Assembly (NCBI GenBank): GCA_963978895.1
Contig: OZ022238.1
Coordinates: 1-64,000 of the forward strand
Direction: 5' to 3'
Origin: Erpobdella octoculata
Taxonomy: Eukaryota > Annelida > Clitellata > Hirudinida > Erpobdellidae
DNA: 64,000 nt
The notes under the pieces were generated by a model. The model searched no databases, was not told where the DNA came from, and saw only the letters and a program-made list of their open reading frames with translations. Positions 24,131 to 34,290 of the stretch are shown here, piece after piece. Numbering within the stretch: position 1 is the stretch's first letter; the number at the start of each line of letters is the position of its first letter. A program made the position numbers and the translations under genes.

Positions 24131-24745
24131 GCTGTTGAATTTGTTAATGCAACCATTGATTTATGGAATTTGAGTGCAGCTAAACCTCACTGGCTAGATA
24201 GTGAATTGATGAATTTTGAAACTAAGGTTCTAAACACCGCAGCTATTGTTAAACCGTTAGAAACGGTTGTTCAACCGATTTATCTAAATCTTATTAATAA
24301 TGCTCTTAGAGAAGCTCGTTTGTATACTTTACAATCGCTTGATCATAAAATTGCAGAAGTCACCAGCCTCATAGCGAACTTGCCGCAACAAACCTTTCTT
24401 TAAGAAAATGCTGCTTGCTAAAATTAAGACGTGGCGTTCGCTGGACCAGGAAGTTTTCTCAGAATGGCTTAAAGTTAATGTCTGTTATTCAAAATAATGT
24501 TTCAGTAGCGGCACCTCCTCCTAGTGCACGCACTGTGCGTGAAACCGCGCATCAAGCGGACTCTCGCATTACAGACTTAGAAAGCCAGGTAGCGCGCCTC
24601 ACGAGAATACTTGAAAACTACTCAAAAAATACTCATCGTTCGCCTCAAGACTCAGTAAGATGTGTGGTGACAATGCACATAGTAATCCAGTTACTAATAA
24701 TAGCTTTAACTCAGCAGAAAATGAGGTCCCACAAAACTCAGGTAT
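24100..24745 (+). pseudogene. PLE domain 1 and coiled-coil linker, subfamily B
   Basis: Domain 1 reads WLDSELMNFETKVLNTAAIV, KPLETVVQPIYLNLINNALR and YTLQSLDHKIAEV, then FFKKMLLAKI-type sequence after a 20-bp deletion near 24388. A 5-bp deletion near 24480 shifts the frame again. The linker has a heptad-like segment, SRITDLESQVARLTRILENY. The intact arrangement is seen at 31.7-32.1 kb. Confidence 0.8.
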
Positions 24746-24864
24746 AAGCATTAGTAATATTTCCAATCTTAGAGTCTTCGCCTGTTAATGAAAATAATAA
24801 TTCACAGCGTCGATCTATTGTCCCGTTAGAACGCTAATAATTAATGTTGCAAGCGAACAAACAC

Positions 24865-25318
24865 ATGCACATGCCACGCGTGGAGCACGGAAGACTCGCA
24901 GCCCAGCCGAACAAATTATAATTGATCGGCTATCGAAAAATCTTATAATGAAAGTAACGTTTTGTAGTAAATTCTACAAAGACAACACAAGTAAGTTCGA
25001 GGAGTTTAAGACTGTGGGAAGCCACTTTAAAGTAGCTTTTGCACCCCCACAGAATCCTGACCAACCCTCTACTTCAGCGGGCCAACGAGCCCCCATTCTG
25101 TGTGTTGTTAAGGAGCCAGTCTGCTACCGGAATCTACCGGAGAGTTTAGTTACACGGATTGTAGCAGCTCAGCCTGAAGAGTTGAAAACTGAGTTGACAC
25201 ACCTGCCAGTCATTGATCGCTTGTCAATATTTTTATAAGTTCCTTCGCCCGTTCCGCTAGCGTAGAGTTATGTTTTAATTTCTGCAATGTAACTCTATCT
25301 AGCCATCAACTAAAGAAT
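24865..25318 (+). pseudogene. PLE domain 2, subfamily B
   Basis: The frame reads IIIDRLSKNLIMKVTFCSKF, FEEFKTVGSHFKVAFAPP, CVVKEPVCYRNLPESLVTRI and LTHLPVIDRLSIFL. An 86-bp deletion near 25237 removes the end of the domain. From 25320 the sequence switches to subfamily A, so this copy is a B/A recombinant. Confidence 0.8.
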
Positions 25319-25319
25319 G

Positions 25320-27198
25320 TTTGTCGCTACGGCCTCATACGGCTTTAGACGCCCTCTTAGATGAGGATTGGAGCAATGACGGGATGGAGATTACTTCATC
25401 TCCCCCAACTCCTTTTTTATAAATAATAACGCCCAGCCCAGTAACTTAATTTTTAATTTGAGCAATATCTCGCTTTCCCCTGCACAATATAAGTTCCTGG
25501 AACTGGGCACGTCCTTTGTCATGAGCCACAACTCAGTACGAAGGAAGCAAATCCTGGAATATTTTAACCATATCCACAGACGAATTTCCCTCTTGGATTT
25601 TTTCGCTAATAACCCTCTAGCGAATAGATTTAAAACTAAAAATATTTTCCCTTTTATTAAAGGTGGGTGGAGACCTTCTGATCGTATGCTTACTGTTCAT
25701 ACATCTTTTTATTTAAAGGAGTTAGAATATAACACTAACAACCTTATGAAGGAACATGTAAAATTTAAATGTAACCCGGAAATTTTACGTAATGGTAACT
25801 CACCTAACCTTGAAAATGAGGAATTAAATGCCTATAAAGAACTTAAAAATAACGAGGATATTATTATCCATAAAGCTGATAAAAGTAATGTTTTTGTCAT
25901 CTTAAATAAGAGGGATTACATCCAAGAGGGGTATCATCAAGTTTTAAACAGAATGCTAAAACATTTTGATACCCTTAAACTTTTTCCTAAAAAGTTGATT
26001 AATTTTATGACACCTCCTTTAAATTTTAAAGAAAGACGTTTTTATACCTTACCTAAGATTCATAAGAGCCAGGACAAGTGGTTTAATCTTAGTACTCCAC
26101 CGGGCCGCCCGATTATTTCGGATGTAGGGTCCGTGGATAACGGGATTAAAATTTTCCTGGACTTTGTGTTGAAGCAACTGATCCCCTTGGTACCTTCTGT
26201 CATCAAGGACTCCTTTGATTTTGTTGAAAAGATCAAGAAATCAGTCCTTTGCCTTGATGGCCATATAATCATTACGGGTGACGTTGCTTCGTTATACACA
26301 AACATGGACAATTATAGGAGTATGAGTATATCTAAACAATTTCTTTCTCTTGGTGGTGGACTCTCCAGTCGGCAAATTGAAGCCTTTTTAATCCTTCTCC
26401 GTCAATCATTATTTAACAATGATTTCATTTTTAATAATGAGAGATTTTTACAGACAAATGGCTGTGTGATGGGGAAATCATACTCCCCGAATTTAGCTAA
26501 TATTTATTTAGCTGAACTGGACGACTTCATCCGAAGCAACCGATGGTTTCCTTCTATGGCCGTTACATCGACGATCTGTTCCTAGTCTGGGGAGGCGACA
26601 AGGCATCCTTCACAGTCTTCAGCAACCTGGTCAATAATCTCATCCCTGGCATCCTGATCGAGTTCAATATTGAAAAACACACGGGTATTGAGTTTCTTGA
26701 TCTCAAAATCTCCAGGGACGTCAACGGAGCACCATCTTTCAGGGTTCATTTCAAGGAGACCAACAAGTTCCAGTACCTACACCACCGCTCACACCATCCG
26801 TCTCACACATACGATGGGATTGTGAAGTCTCAGTCTGAGACTCTCAGTTCATCAGATATTTCCGTCTCTCTTCGTCAACTAAGTTCTTCCGGGACACGTG
26901 CATGACCCTCTGCCATAAACTGAAATTCAGAGGTTACTCCATCATTAAAATGAAAAAGATTATGAGGGAAGTAGAGAGAGATATGATGAAAAAATCAACT
27001 TCACCAACTATGACTACTTTAAATAAGAAGGAAGGAGGAATCCCGGTCATAACGGGAAACGACGGCATCTCTCGTAAGTTCTACAAACTGGTCCGTTCCT
27101 CTACATCTAACAACCAAGCTCTACCACAACCCGTCATCACACTTCAAGCATGCCGAACGGAGAAAAATTTACTCCGCTTGCTTTTTCGGTATTGGTAG
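25320..27198 (+). pseudogene. PLE reverse transcriptase, subfamily A, the most complete copy
   Basis: PLE-type RT, which would copy element RNA onto a chromosomal 3' end. The frame is open from 25380 to 26585, although there is no ATG at its start. Landmarks are LELGTSFVMSHNSVRRKQIL, SLLDFFANNPLANRF, FPFIKGGW, IIIHKADKSNVFVILNKRDY, YTLPKIHKS, GRPIISDVGSVDNG, GDVASLYTNMDNY and GCVMGKSYSPNLANIYLAEL. A frameshift near 26540 moves FYGRYIDDLFLVWGG (catalytic YIDD) into the next frame, which runs on through TGIEFLDLKIS and HHPSHTYDGIVKSQ. Another shift near 26830 leads to the thumb and the C-terminus ACRTEKNLLRLLFRYW, with the stop at 27196-27198. No GIY-YIG domain or Cys-rich linker follows. Length and motif order fit a PLE RT; the frameshifts show it is inactive. 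Confidence 0.92.
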
Positions 27199-28157
27199 TT
27201 ATCATTTGCCGTATAGTTATTAGTTAATTTTTCACTAATATTACGTGTATTTCCCTATAATCTTTAAAGTGTTAAACACTTTTTATAATACTAAGTACGG
27301 GTTGTAGTTCTAGTATTTTTAGTACGAGATTCTTCGTATAGTGCTAGGTACTTTCCATTACATCTACCATGTAATAGTTATTGTGATCATCATTTCACAC
27401 CATACTATATTTAGATATTTTGTCAGTCATTCACTCATTGTCCACAAGTCCACAAATATTTTAGGACATGTAAATCTTCTACAACTTCACTTTGTAGAGA
27501 TCTGTCATTTTTATTATCGATAACCATTCATGTAGTATTCTTTCCTCATTTCCGCAGTCCGCAAAGTACCAAAATGTGCAAACGCGGACTTTGATAGTTT
27601 ATATGCTGAGTCATGGAATGAATAAATAAATAATATTCTTAATTTTTGTAATGGTCTTTAGAAATACAAATATTTTAAGGCATGTAATTCTTCTACAGCA
27701 TCACTATGTAGAGATCGGTCCTTTTTATGTAACCATTCATTAAAAATCTCAGTATTTCCATAGTCAATGAATCTAACCATCACTTCGTTGCTGAGTCATT
27801 GTTTCTAAGAATGTTATCGAATTATAACTATTTTTCGTATAATTTTCTGTACTGTTACAATGATTTTAGGTGAATTTTACCTATTAATTATTTATAGCAT
27901 CAATCGCTAAAATTAATATAATAAATTAATTATTTATTTTTCGCGATTCCACGTAATCGCTAGGGGTGAATTATTTAAATTATTTATTTCACCACAAATA
28001 AATAATTGATTGTCACATAATAATTTTTTGTAATATTTTTTACAAATATTCTTGTTATTTTGTGCAATCTACACCTCCTAAATTATTAGTACCGTAATCA
28101 TCACGTTTCTGCGTATTCACCTGGCTTGAGTTATTCAAATTATTTATTACAAAGTTT
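27199..28157 (+). other. PLE 3' untranslated region, subfamily A
   Basis: AT-rich and non-coding. It matches parts of 19541-19725, 31150-31215, 38870-39030 and 40655-40730. Two features recur: CTACA..CACTTTGTAGAGATC (27477, 27691, 31171, 40663), able to fold through TCTACA/TGTAGA, and the hairpin GCGATT-N6-AATCGC (27943, 38880). Confidence 0.6.
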
Positions 28158-28204
28158 CAGGTAGTCAGGAGAATCTGGGAGGTTACTTATGAAGAAGACG
28201 TCAA

Positions 28205-28387
28205 CACGATATTGGATTCCCAACAGACTAGATGAAGGCATACCACAGGGTCCTCCGGGCGCAGGCGCGACTCCTCAAGAGCAGGCTCTTTGGGACACAA
28301 AGATGTGCAGTGTGGTGGCAGGTGATACACTAAACCGTGAGGAAGAGCCCAGCCAAGAGAACTTAGAGAAAAACATACAGTCTTGTT
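28205..28387 (+). pseudogene. Fragment related to the unassigned ORF at 36962
   Basis: It encodes RLDEGIPQGPPGAGATPQEQ and ALWDTKM in the same frame as the longer ORF at 37287-37375. Within 17 shared residues the protein is identical while ten codons differ silently, which indicates that this protein was under selection. It is joined to repeat R on its left and to a PLE RT piece on its right. Confidence 0.7.
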
Positions 28388-28407
28388 AAAAAGTGTGCCA
28401 AGACGCG

Positions 28408-28540
28408 ACCGACAAATTAGTTTATAGGCCTCACTTCAAGGAGACTAACAGGTTCCAATATTTACATATCCGCTCGCATCATCCATGACACACGTACACT
28501 GGCATTGCAAAATCATTATTTAACAGGTATTTTTGACTTT
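28408..28540 (+). pseudogene. PLE RT palm/thumb fragment, subfamily B
   Basis: It reads DKLVYRPHFKETNRFQYLHI and RSHHP, then a stop, then HTYTGIAKSLFNRYF. It matches 34155-34275. A stub of the same block is at 41138-41190. Confidence 0.8.
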
Positions 28541-28749
28541 CATCCTCACCTAAACTACGCTTCAGGCACTAAGACACTTGGTGGACAGCATGAAAGGACA
28601 AATCTCAGGAGAATCTGGAACGTTACTTATGAAGAAGACGCCAACACAATATTGGAACAGAAAAAAGCTTCAAAATATAACTGATCTCAATGTCTCCTGT
28701 CCAACAGGGCTCGGCTATCTTTGTCTCACTATAAACCGTCTCAGAACTA

Positions 28750-28857
28750 CGCTTCAGATGCTCTTGTTCTTCAAAGCATTGAAAATGTGAGGTTTGTGGG
28801 AAATCACCGAATGGATGTCAGCGTAGCCTTAAAAATTGGAAAGAAATTGAATGAAGA
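28750..28857 (+). pseudogene. Exon-like island with splice signals
   Basis: Between a cttcag acceptor-like site and GAAGAA|gtaaga it reads ALVLQSIENVRFVGNHRMDV and ALKIGKKLNEE. I do not recognise it. It could be a captured host exon or part of an unknown element. Confidence 0.4.
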
Positions 28858-28898
28858 AGTAAGATTGTCATGTTTTACAAATTTGTTGTTATAAATAT

Positions 28899-28965
28899 AT
28901 TGTCAGGCACTGGTAGTGGTGGTAAGGTCTAAACCTAAGAGTCAGCGGTTCGAATCCGGCACGTA
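28899..28965 (+). repeat. tRNA-like SINE head (candidate)
   Basis: GGTAGTGG (A-box-like) and GGTTCGAATCC (perfect B-box) are 32 bases apart. The T-stem is incomplete and there is no acceptor stem, so it is not a functional tRNA. Confidence 0.4.
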
Positions 28966-29149
28966 TGAATGACCGCGTCTGGATGCTCTATAAAATTAGC
29001 CTTTAAGTAATTGATTCATGGCCTTGTTTAACCTTCAGACAACCATGACACTAAAAGACACCTGGTGGACAGCATGAAAGGACAAATCTCAGGAGAATCT
29101 GGAAGGTTACTTATGAACAGAAAAAAGTTAAAAATATAACTCTAATATA

Positions 29150-29300
29150 TCTGCTGCTTTCCGAGACTACAAAGTTTCAGGTAGTCACATTAAACTCCTC
29201 ATCAGCGATTCTTCTGACATTTCTCCAGCTGTCCCCATCCTTTATGTTATCGAGGAACCGAAGTATTATAAGAGTCTTTCTGAAAGTTTAGCCAATATGA
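29150..29300 (+). pseudogene. PLE domain 2 fragment, subfamily C
   Basis: It encodes SAAFRDYKVSGSHIKLLISD, VPILYVIEEPKYYKSLSESL and AN. It closely matches 41990-42120. It is fused directly to domain 1 of the A-like variant, the reverse of the normal order. Confidence 0.8.
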
Positions 29301-29725
29301 AATTTGAAGCCGCAATAATGAACAATATTAACTTCATTAAAACGCCATCTATAGGAGATGTCGTGCAATCTAGATATCATGAATTGTTCATAGTAGCGCT
29401 TAAACAAGCGAGGGAGTTTACTATTAAGACTCTAGATGATAAATCAGCTGAATTGATAGGCTCTTAGCACCCTAGCAAATCCTGAAGTTGTGCATTATAA
29501 CAAAAACTTTTTGGTACAACTATTATGCTCTAAATTTAATTCTAATAGAGAGGAATTCATTACATGGCTTAATGTTTATATTATTCCATGTATCCCTAAT
29601 AACCTCACCCTATTTAATTATACTCCTCGTATTACACCGCCAATGACAGTAGTCTTTAATGGTACCAAGAACAGTCTCACAACCATCTCAATCTCTCTCC
29701 AAAAAGATGATTCTCCTGGTGATCA
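29300..29725 (+). pseudogene. PLE domain 1, A-like variant
   Basis: It reads MKFEAAIMNNINFIKTPSIG, YHELFIVALKQAREFTIKTL and DDKSAELIGS, then a stop and frame change, then KNFLVQLLCSKF, REEFITWLN and IIPCIPNNLTLFNYTPRIT. It is the longest copy of this variant. Confidence 0.8.
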
Positions 29726-29985
29726 CATGAAAGGACAAATCTCAGTACTTATGAAGAAGACGTCAACACGATATTGGATCTGTTTCTGTTTTATCAGGAA
29801 TGAAATTTATATGACATTCTTATTTTGGTCTCAGAAACTTCACAGACGACCATGACCCCAGTCAGTCTGATGAAGGTTCTAGTCAGCGTCAAATCTGCAG
29901 GTGATTCTCGACATTTAGTTAAAATCTGATTAATTGATAACAAATACTTTAAAAAAATCATTTTTTTCACCTCTTCTGATGTTGA

Positions 29986-30177
29986 AGCTTGGCAAAGATG
30001 AACTTCAAACTTAAGACTGCAAAAGATATGATGCCGGCCATGGGCACGTTGATCCAGAAGACAGAAGAAATGTGTAAGAACAAGCTCACCGAAGTGATTC
30101 AAAACGAGTTGTCCAAGAAAAGAAAGGCAAGGACCATTTTGTCTAATGAGGCCATCACAGTTCTCAATGATATATGA
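29986..30177 (+). pseudogene. Unassigned short ORF, possibly a captured exon
   Basis: MNFKLKTAKDMMPAMGTLIQ..., 62 residues, basic and predicted helical, preceded by an acceptor-like pyrimidine stretch and ending at TGA. It is more GC-rich than its surroundings. I do not recognise it. Confidence 0.35.
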
Positions 30178-30239
30178 GGTGCATGAAAATTGAAAGAAAT
30201 GAAAGCAAGTGCAGTATTTTTGTGTTTCAACAAAATCAT

Positions 30240-30800
30240 GAACAAAGTTCTCAAGCCGAATTAATATCAGCTGAATTGATAGGCTCTTAGCACCCTAGCA
30301 AATCCTGAAGTTGTGCATTATAACAAAAACTTTTTGGTACAACTATTATGCTCTAAATTTAATTCTAAAAAATTTAATAGAGAGGAATTCATTACATGGC
30401 TTAATGCTTATATTATTCCATGTATCCCTAATAACCTCACCCTATTTAATTATACTCCTCGTATTACACCGCCAATGATAGCAGTCTTTAATGGTACCAA
30501 GAACAGTCTCACAACCATCTCAATCTCTCTCCAAAAAGACGATTCTCCTGGTGATCACTAGTAACGACAGCTTCTCCCAAGATGTTTTCAGACTGGTTAA
30601 AAGAAACCTGGAAAATAATTCGGCCATCCCAACAGATATACTCCCAGTACTAGCGTGTACGACGGAAAAAAATCTGGTGGACAGCATGAAAGGACAAATC
30701 TCAGTACTTATGAAGAAGACGTCAACACGATATTGGATCTGTTTCTGTTTTATCAGGAATGAAATTTATATGACATTCTTATTTTAATAATTTTATACAT
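30240..30800 (+). pseudogene. PLE domain 1 (A-like) fused to RT thumb
   Basis: It repeats 29470-29720 almost exactly (KNFLVQLLCSKF, EEFITWLNAYIIPC), then crosses into the thumb segment ILLVITSNDSFSQDVFRLVK and ACTTEKNL in another frame. Repeat R and the same ISTRYWICFCFIRNE-type sequence as at 29780 follow. Confidence 0.75.
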
Positions 30801-30814
30801 GCAGATTTTTTAAC

Positions 30815-31150
30815 ATGTACGTCCAGCCCAGTAACTTAATTTTCAATTTTAGCAACATTTCGCTATCCCCGGCACAATATAAGTTACTGTAACTGGGTAC
30901 GTCTTTTGTTATGAGCCACAACTCAGAAACAAATCTTAGAATATTTTAGCCATAATCATAGAAAAATTTCCCTCTTGGACTTTTTCGCTAATAACCCTCT
31001 AGCGAATAAATTTAAAAGCATATGGAGCACTTAAAAATAATGATGACATTATTATCCGCAAAGCCGATAAAAGTTATGTCTTTGTGATTTTAAATAAGCC
31101 CTCCAAGAGGGATATCATCAACTTAATAATACTAAGTTTTATTGAAAACA
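30815..31150 (+). pseudogene. PLE RT N-terminal part, subfamily A
   Basis: Frameshifted copy of SNISLSPAQYK, VMSHNS, LDFFANNPLANKFK and NNDDIIIRKADKSYVFVILN. It lacks about 60 codons relative to 25458-25920. Confidence 0.8.
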
Positions 31151-31560
31151 CCATTAAATTCGGTTGCTTCTACATTTTCACTTTGTAGAGATCGGTCCTT
31201 TTTACATAGATCATTTACTATAGAAGCTAGTTTAACTAATTATCAGAGTGCTGCAGCTATTAAAGAACTGGACATCAACCTTAGTCTGGACGATAGGCTG
31301 AACCAAACTCTACCGGATGATGACCAATCTAAAATGACAAACTTTCAGGTTATAGAAGGTGGTACGAAGCGGGATAAGCCTAAACTTATTGACGCTTATA
31401 TCTACACGTTCAACGTGAAGAAAAGGTATGTAATATTAAAATCTCTAATTTACTTTTGAAGTCTTTGTAATAAACAGGTTAACGTGCATTTTTTTCTACA
31501 GAACAAAACATGATGTCTACTGGCAATGTACCGTTAGAGGGCGGGAAGAAATTATGTTTA
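31142..31560 (+). pseudogene. FLYWCH zinc-finger exons (MULE-related gene)
   Basis: Exon a (from about 31230, ending at 31425 with donor AG|gtatgt) gives MTNFQVIEGGTKRDKPKLID and YIYTFNVKKR. Exon b (from 31502, acceptor tctacag) continues in frame with TKHDVYWQCTVRGREE. Together they carry the FLYWCH-type pattern, including YWQC, but the later Cys/His ligands are missing because a stop follows. FLYWCH domains are DNA-binding and common at the N-terminus of MULE transposases, of which C-terminal exons lie at 22.6-23.15 kb. Whether the two belonged to one gene is unknown. Confidence 0.75.
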
Positions 31561-31689
31561 TATTCTCAGAATAATAGTAAAAAAAAAATGAACTTGTTGT
31601 CTTGAATTATTCATTGTAATACAGCAATACATTTGATGGCGTATAACAAAAAAATGGAGGGTGATGTGAAAAAACTGATTATAGTTTCA

Positions 31690-32120
31690 GATTCAGCACA
31701 CAAAATAGATAGTGAATTGATGAATTTTGTAACTAAGGTTCTAAACACCGCAGCTATTGTTAAACCGTTAGAAACGGTTGTTCAACCGATTTATCTAAAT
31801 CTTTTTAATAATGCTCTTAGAAAAGCTCGTTTGTATACTTTACAATCGCTTGATCATAAAATTGCAGAAGTCACCAGCCTCATAGCGAACTTGCCGCACG
31901 CAGAAGTTATCCACTGCAACAAACCTTTCTTTAAGAAAATGCTGCTTGCTAAAATTAAGACGCGGCGGTGGCTGGACCAGGAAGTTTTCTCAGAATGGCT
32001 TAAAGTTAATGTCTATGATGTTATTCAAAATTATGTTTCAGTAGCGGCACCTCCTCCTAGTGCACGCACTTAGAAAGCCAGGTAGCGCGACTCACGCGAA
32101 TACTTGAAAACTTCTCAAAA
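31690..32120 (+). pseudogene. PLE domain 1, subfamily B, best copy
   Basis: Uninterrupted domain: DSELMNFVTKVLNTAAIVKP, LETVVQPIYLNLFNNALRKA, LQSLDHKIAEVTSLIANLPH, AEVIHCNKPFFKKMLLAKIK and LDQEVFSEWLKVNVYDVIQN, about 125 residues, mostly alpha-helical in character. It shares its pattern with MxFExxI..VVQPxYxxLxxxAL of the A-like variant and with KNYFIQLLCSKF..REEFVTWLN of subfamily A. Confidence 0.8.
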
Positions 32121-32795
32121 AATACTCATGGTTCGCCTCAAGACTCAGTAAGAAATCAAGATAGCTTTGTTGCAATGATGTGTGGTGACAATGCACATAG
32201 TAATCCAGTTACTAATAATAGCTTTAACACAGCAGAAAATGAGTTCCCACAAAACTCAGGTATAAGCATTAGTAATATTTCCAATATCTTAGAGTCTTCA
32301 CCTGTTAATGAAAATAATAATTAACAGCGTCGATCTATTGTCCCGTTAGAACGCTCGCCTGCCATAATTAATGTTGCAAGCGAACAAACGCATGCACATG
32401 CCACGCGTGGAGCACGCAAGACTCGCAGCCCAGCCGAACAAATTATAATTGATCGGCTATCGAAAAATCTTATAATGAAAGTAACGTTTTGTAGTAAATT
32501 CTACAAAGACAACACAAGTAAGTTCGAGGAGTTTAAGACTGTGGGAAGCCCCCGCAGAATCCTGACCAACCCTCTACTTCAGCGGGCCATCAAGCCCCCA
32601 TTCTGTGTGTTGTTAAAGAGCCAGTCTGCTACCGGAATCTACCGGAGAGTTTGGTTACACGGATTGTAGCAGCTCAGCCTGAAGTGTTGAAAACTGAGTT
32701 GACACACCTGCCAGTCATTGATCGCTTGTCAATATTTTTTAAAGCACTAAAAAGCAGGCGTGATGACATACGCTGCTCGCGCACAGCACATCCAT
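32120..32795 (+). pseudogene. PLE linker and domain 2, subfamily B
   Basis: A Ser/Asn-rich linker with stops leads to IIIDRLSKNLIMKVTFCSKF and FEEFKTVGS (then a 35-bp deletion that shifts the frame), ESLVTRIVAAQPEVLKTEL and DRLSIFFKALKSRRDDIRC. The nucleotide sequence is nearly identical to 24490-25238, so the two copies are recent relatives. Confidence 0.78.
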
Positions 32796-34290
32796 GTGCA
32801 TTAATCAATCCTTCTTCTTTATAAGTTCCTTCGCCCGTTCCGATAGCATAGAGTTATGTTTTAATTTCAGCAATGTAACTCTATCTAGCCATCAACTAAA
32901 GCTATTGGAACTGGGCACCTCATTTACAATGAACCACAACTCAATAAATAAAGATGTTTTTCTTAAAAACTACCGTTATATCAAACAGCGTATTTCACTT
33001 ATTGATTTTTTTGAGAACAATTCGTTGTCTAAAAAGTTTGTGTCTAATAAGGCTAGGTTCCCGTTTATTAAGAGTGAATGGACCCCAGCAAATGTACTCC
33101 TTACCGATACCACACGGGATAATCTTATGCAAATGGATGAAGAGACTAATACATTAATTAATAAATTTTCTAAGTCCAATAAAATCAGCAGTGGGAATAA
33201 GCCTAACATAACTGATGTGGAGAAAGAAGCTTTTGTGTTGCTGAAAACCCCTGAAAGTGTAATCATTAGGAAAGCTGATAAAAGCAATGTATTCGTAATT
33301 CTGGATAAACAAAATTACGAATGCACACAGCAGCTTGGTAACGAGAGTTTCTATCGTAAACTCAGTGACGGTCTGGATAGCGCTAACAATATTAAACTGT
33401 AAAATGCAAAACATCTTTCCAGATAAGTTGCTAAATTATTTGGCGCCCCAACGGATGCCAAGGATAGAAGATTCTATACACTCCCTAAAATTCACAAGCC
33501 CCGGCATAGTTATTCAACGAGAACACGCCACCTGGGCGTCCAATTATTTCTGACGTATGGTCCATTGACAATAAAATTAATGTATTCTTGGACTTTGTGC
33601 TGAAAAATCTTCTTTCCGGCTGTCATACGAATTCGTTTGATTTCATAGAGAAATTGTCTAAGTCAGTCGAATCATTGCAAAATTATCTATTAATTACAGG
33701 TGATGTAGCCTCATTATATACGAATATGGATAATTCCCGTAGCTTAAAAATTGCTAGGAGCTTCTTACGTAAGTTCCAAGAGGTTACCAGTAACGAACAC
33801 AAATATAGTGATAGGCAGATTTCTATGATTATTGCTTTGTTGGACCAATCCCTGAATTTCAATTATTTCTTATTTCTTATTTAATGAGAGATATTTGCAG
33901 GTCAATGGTTGTGCTATGGGTAAGGCGTATTCGCCAAACTTGGCGAATTTGTATTTAGCCGAATTAGATGAATTCATTAAATCCTTCTCTCATTCATTCT
34001 TTTATGGTCGGTATATTGATGATCTCTTGTTAGTGTGGCCAGGTGATAAAAATTCCTTTGTTGAATTGATCCCAGGCATCAATATCGAATTCAACTTTGA
34101 ACAGGAAACCGGTATAGAGTTTCTAGACCTCCTGGTGTCCCGTGACGAAGCCGATAAATTAATTTATAGGCCCCACTTTAAAGAAACTAACAGGTTTCAG
34201 TATCTTCACATCTGCTCACATCATCCACGACACACTTACGCTGGTATCGCTAAATCTCAATTCAACAGATATTTTCGGCTCTCTAAGCAC
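32795..34290 (+). pseudogene. PLE reverse transcriptase, subfamily B
   Basis: Three main open stretches. About 32840-33390 has LELGTSFTMNHNSINKDVFL, FPFIKSEWTP, IIRKADKSNVFVILDKQNY and RKLSDGLDSANNI. After frameshifts come FYTLPKIHK, then 33588-33884 with GDVASLYTNMDNSRSLKIA. Then 33895-34305 has VNGCAMGKAYSPNLANLYLA, FFYGRYIDDLLLVWPGDKNS (catalytic YIDD), TGIEFLDLLVSR and HHPRHTYAGIAKSQFNRYFR. It breaks off after RLS and continues into domain 1 of subfamily A, so the thumb is missing. Confidence 0.9.

Noticed and set aside
28899..28965. tRNA gene
   Set aside because: Pol III boxes are present, but the acceptor and T stems do not pair; reported as a SINE-like head only.
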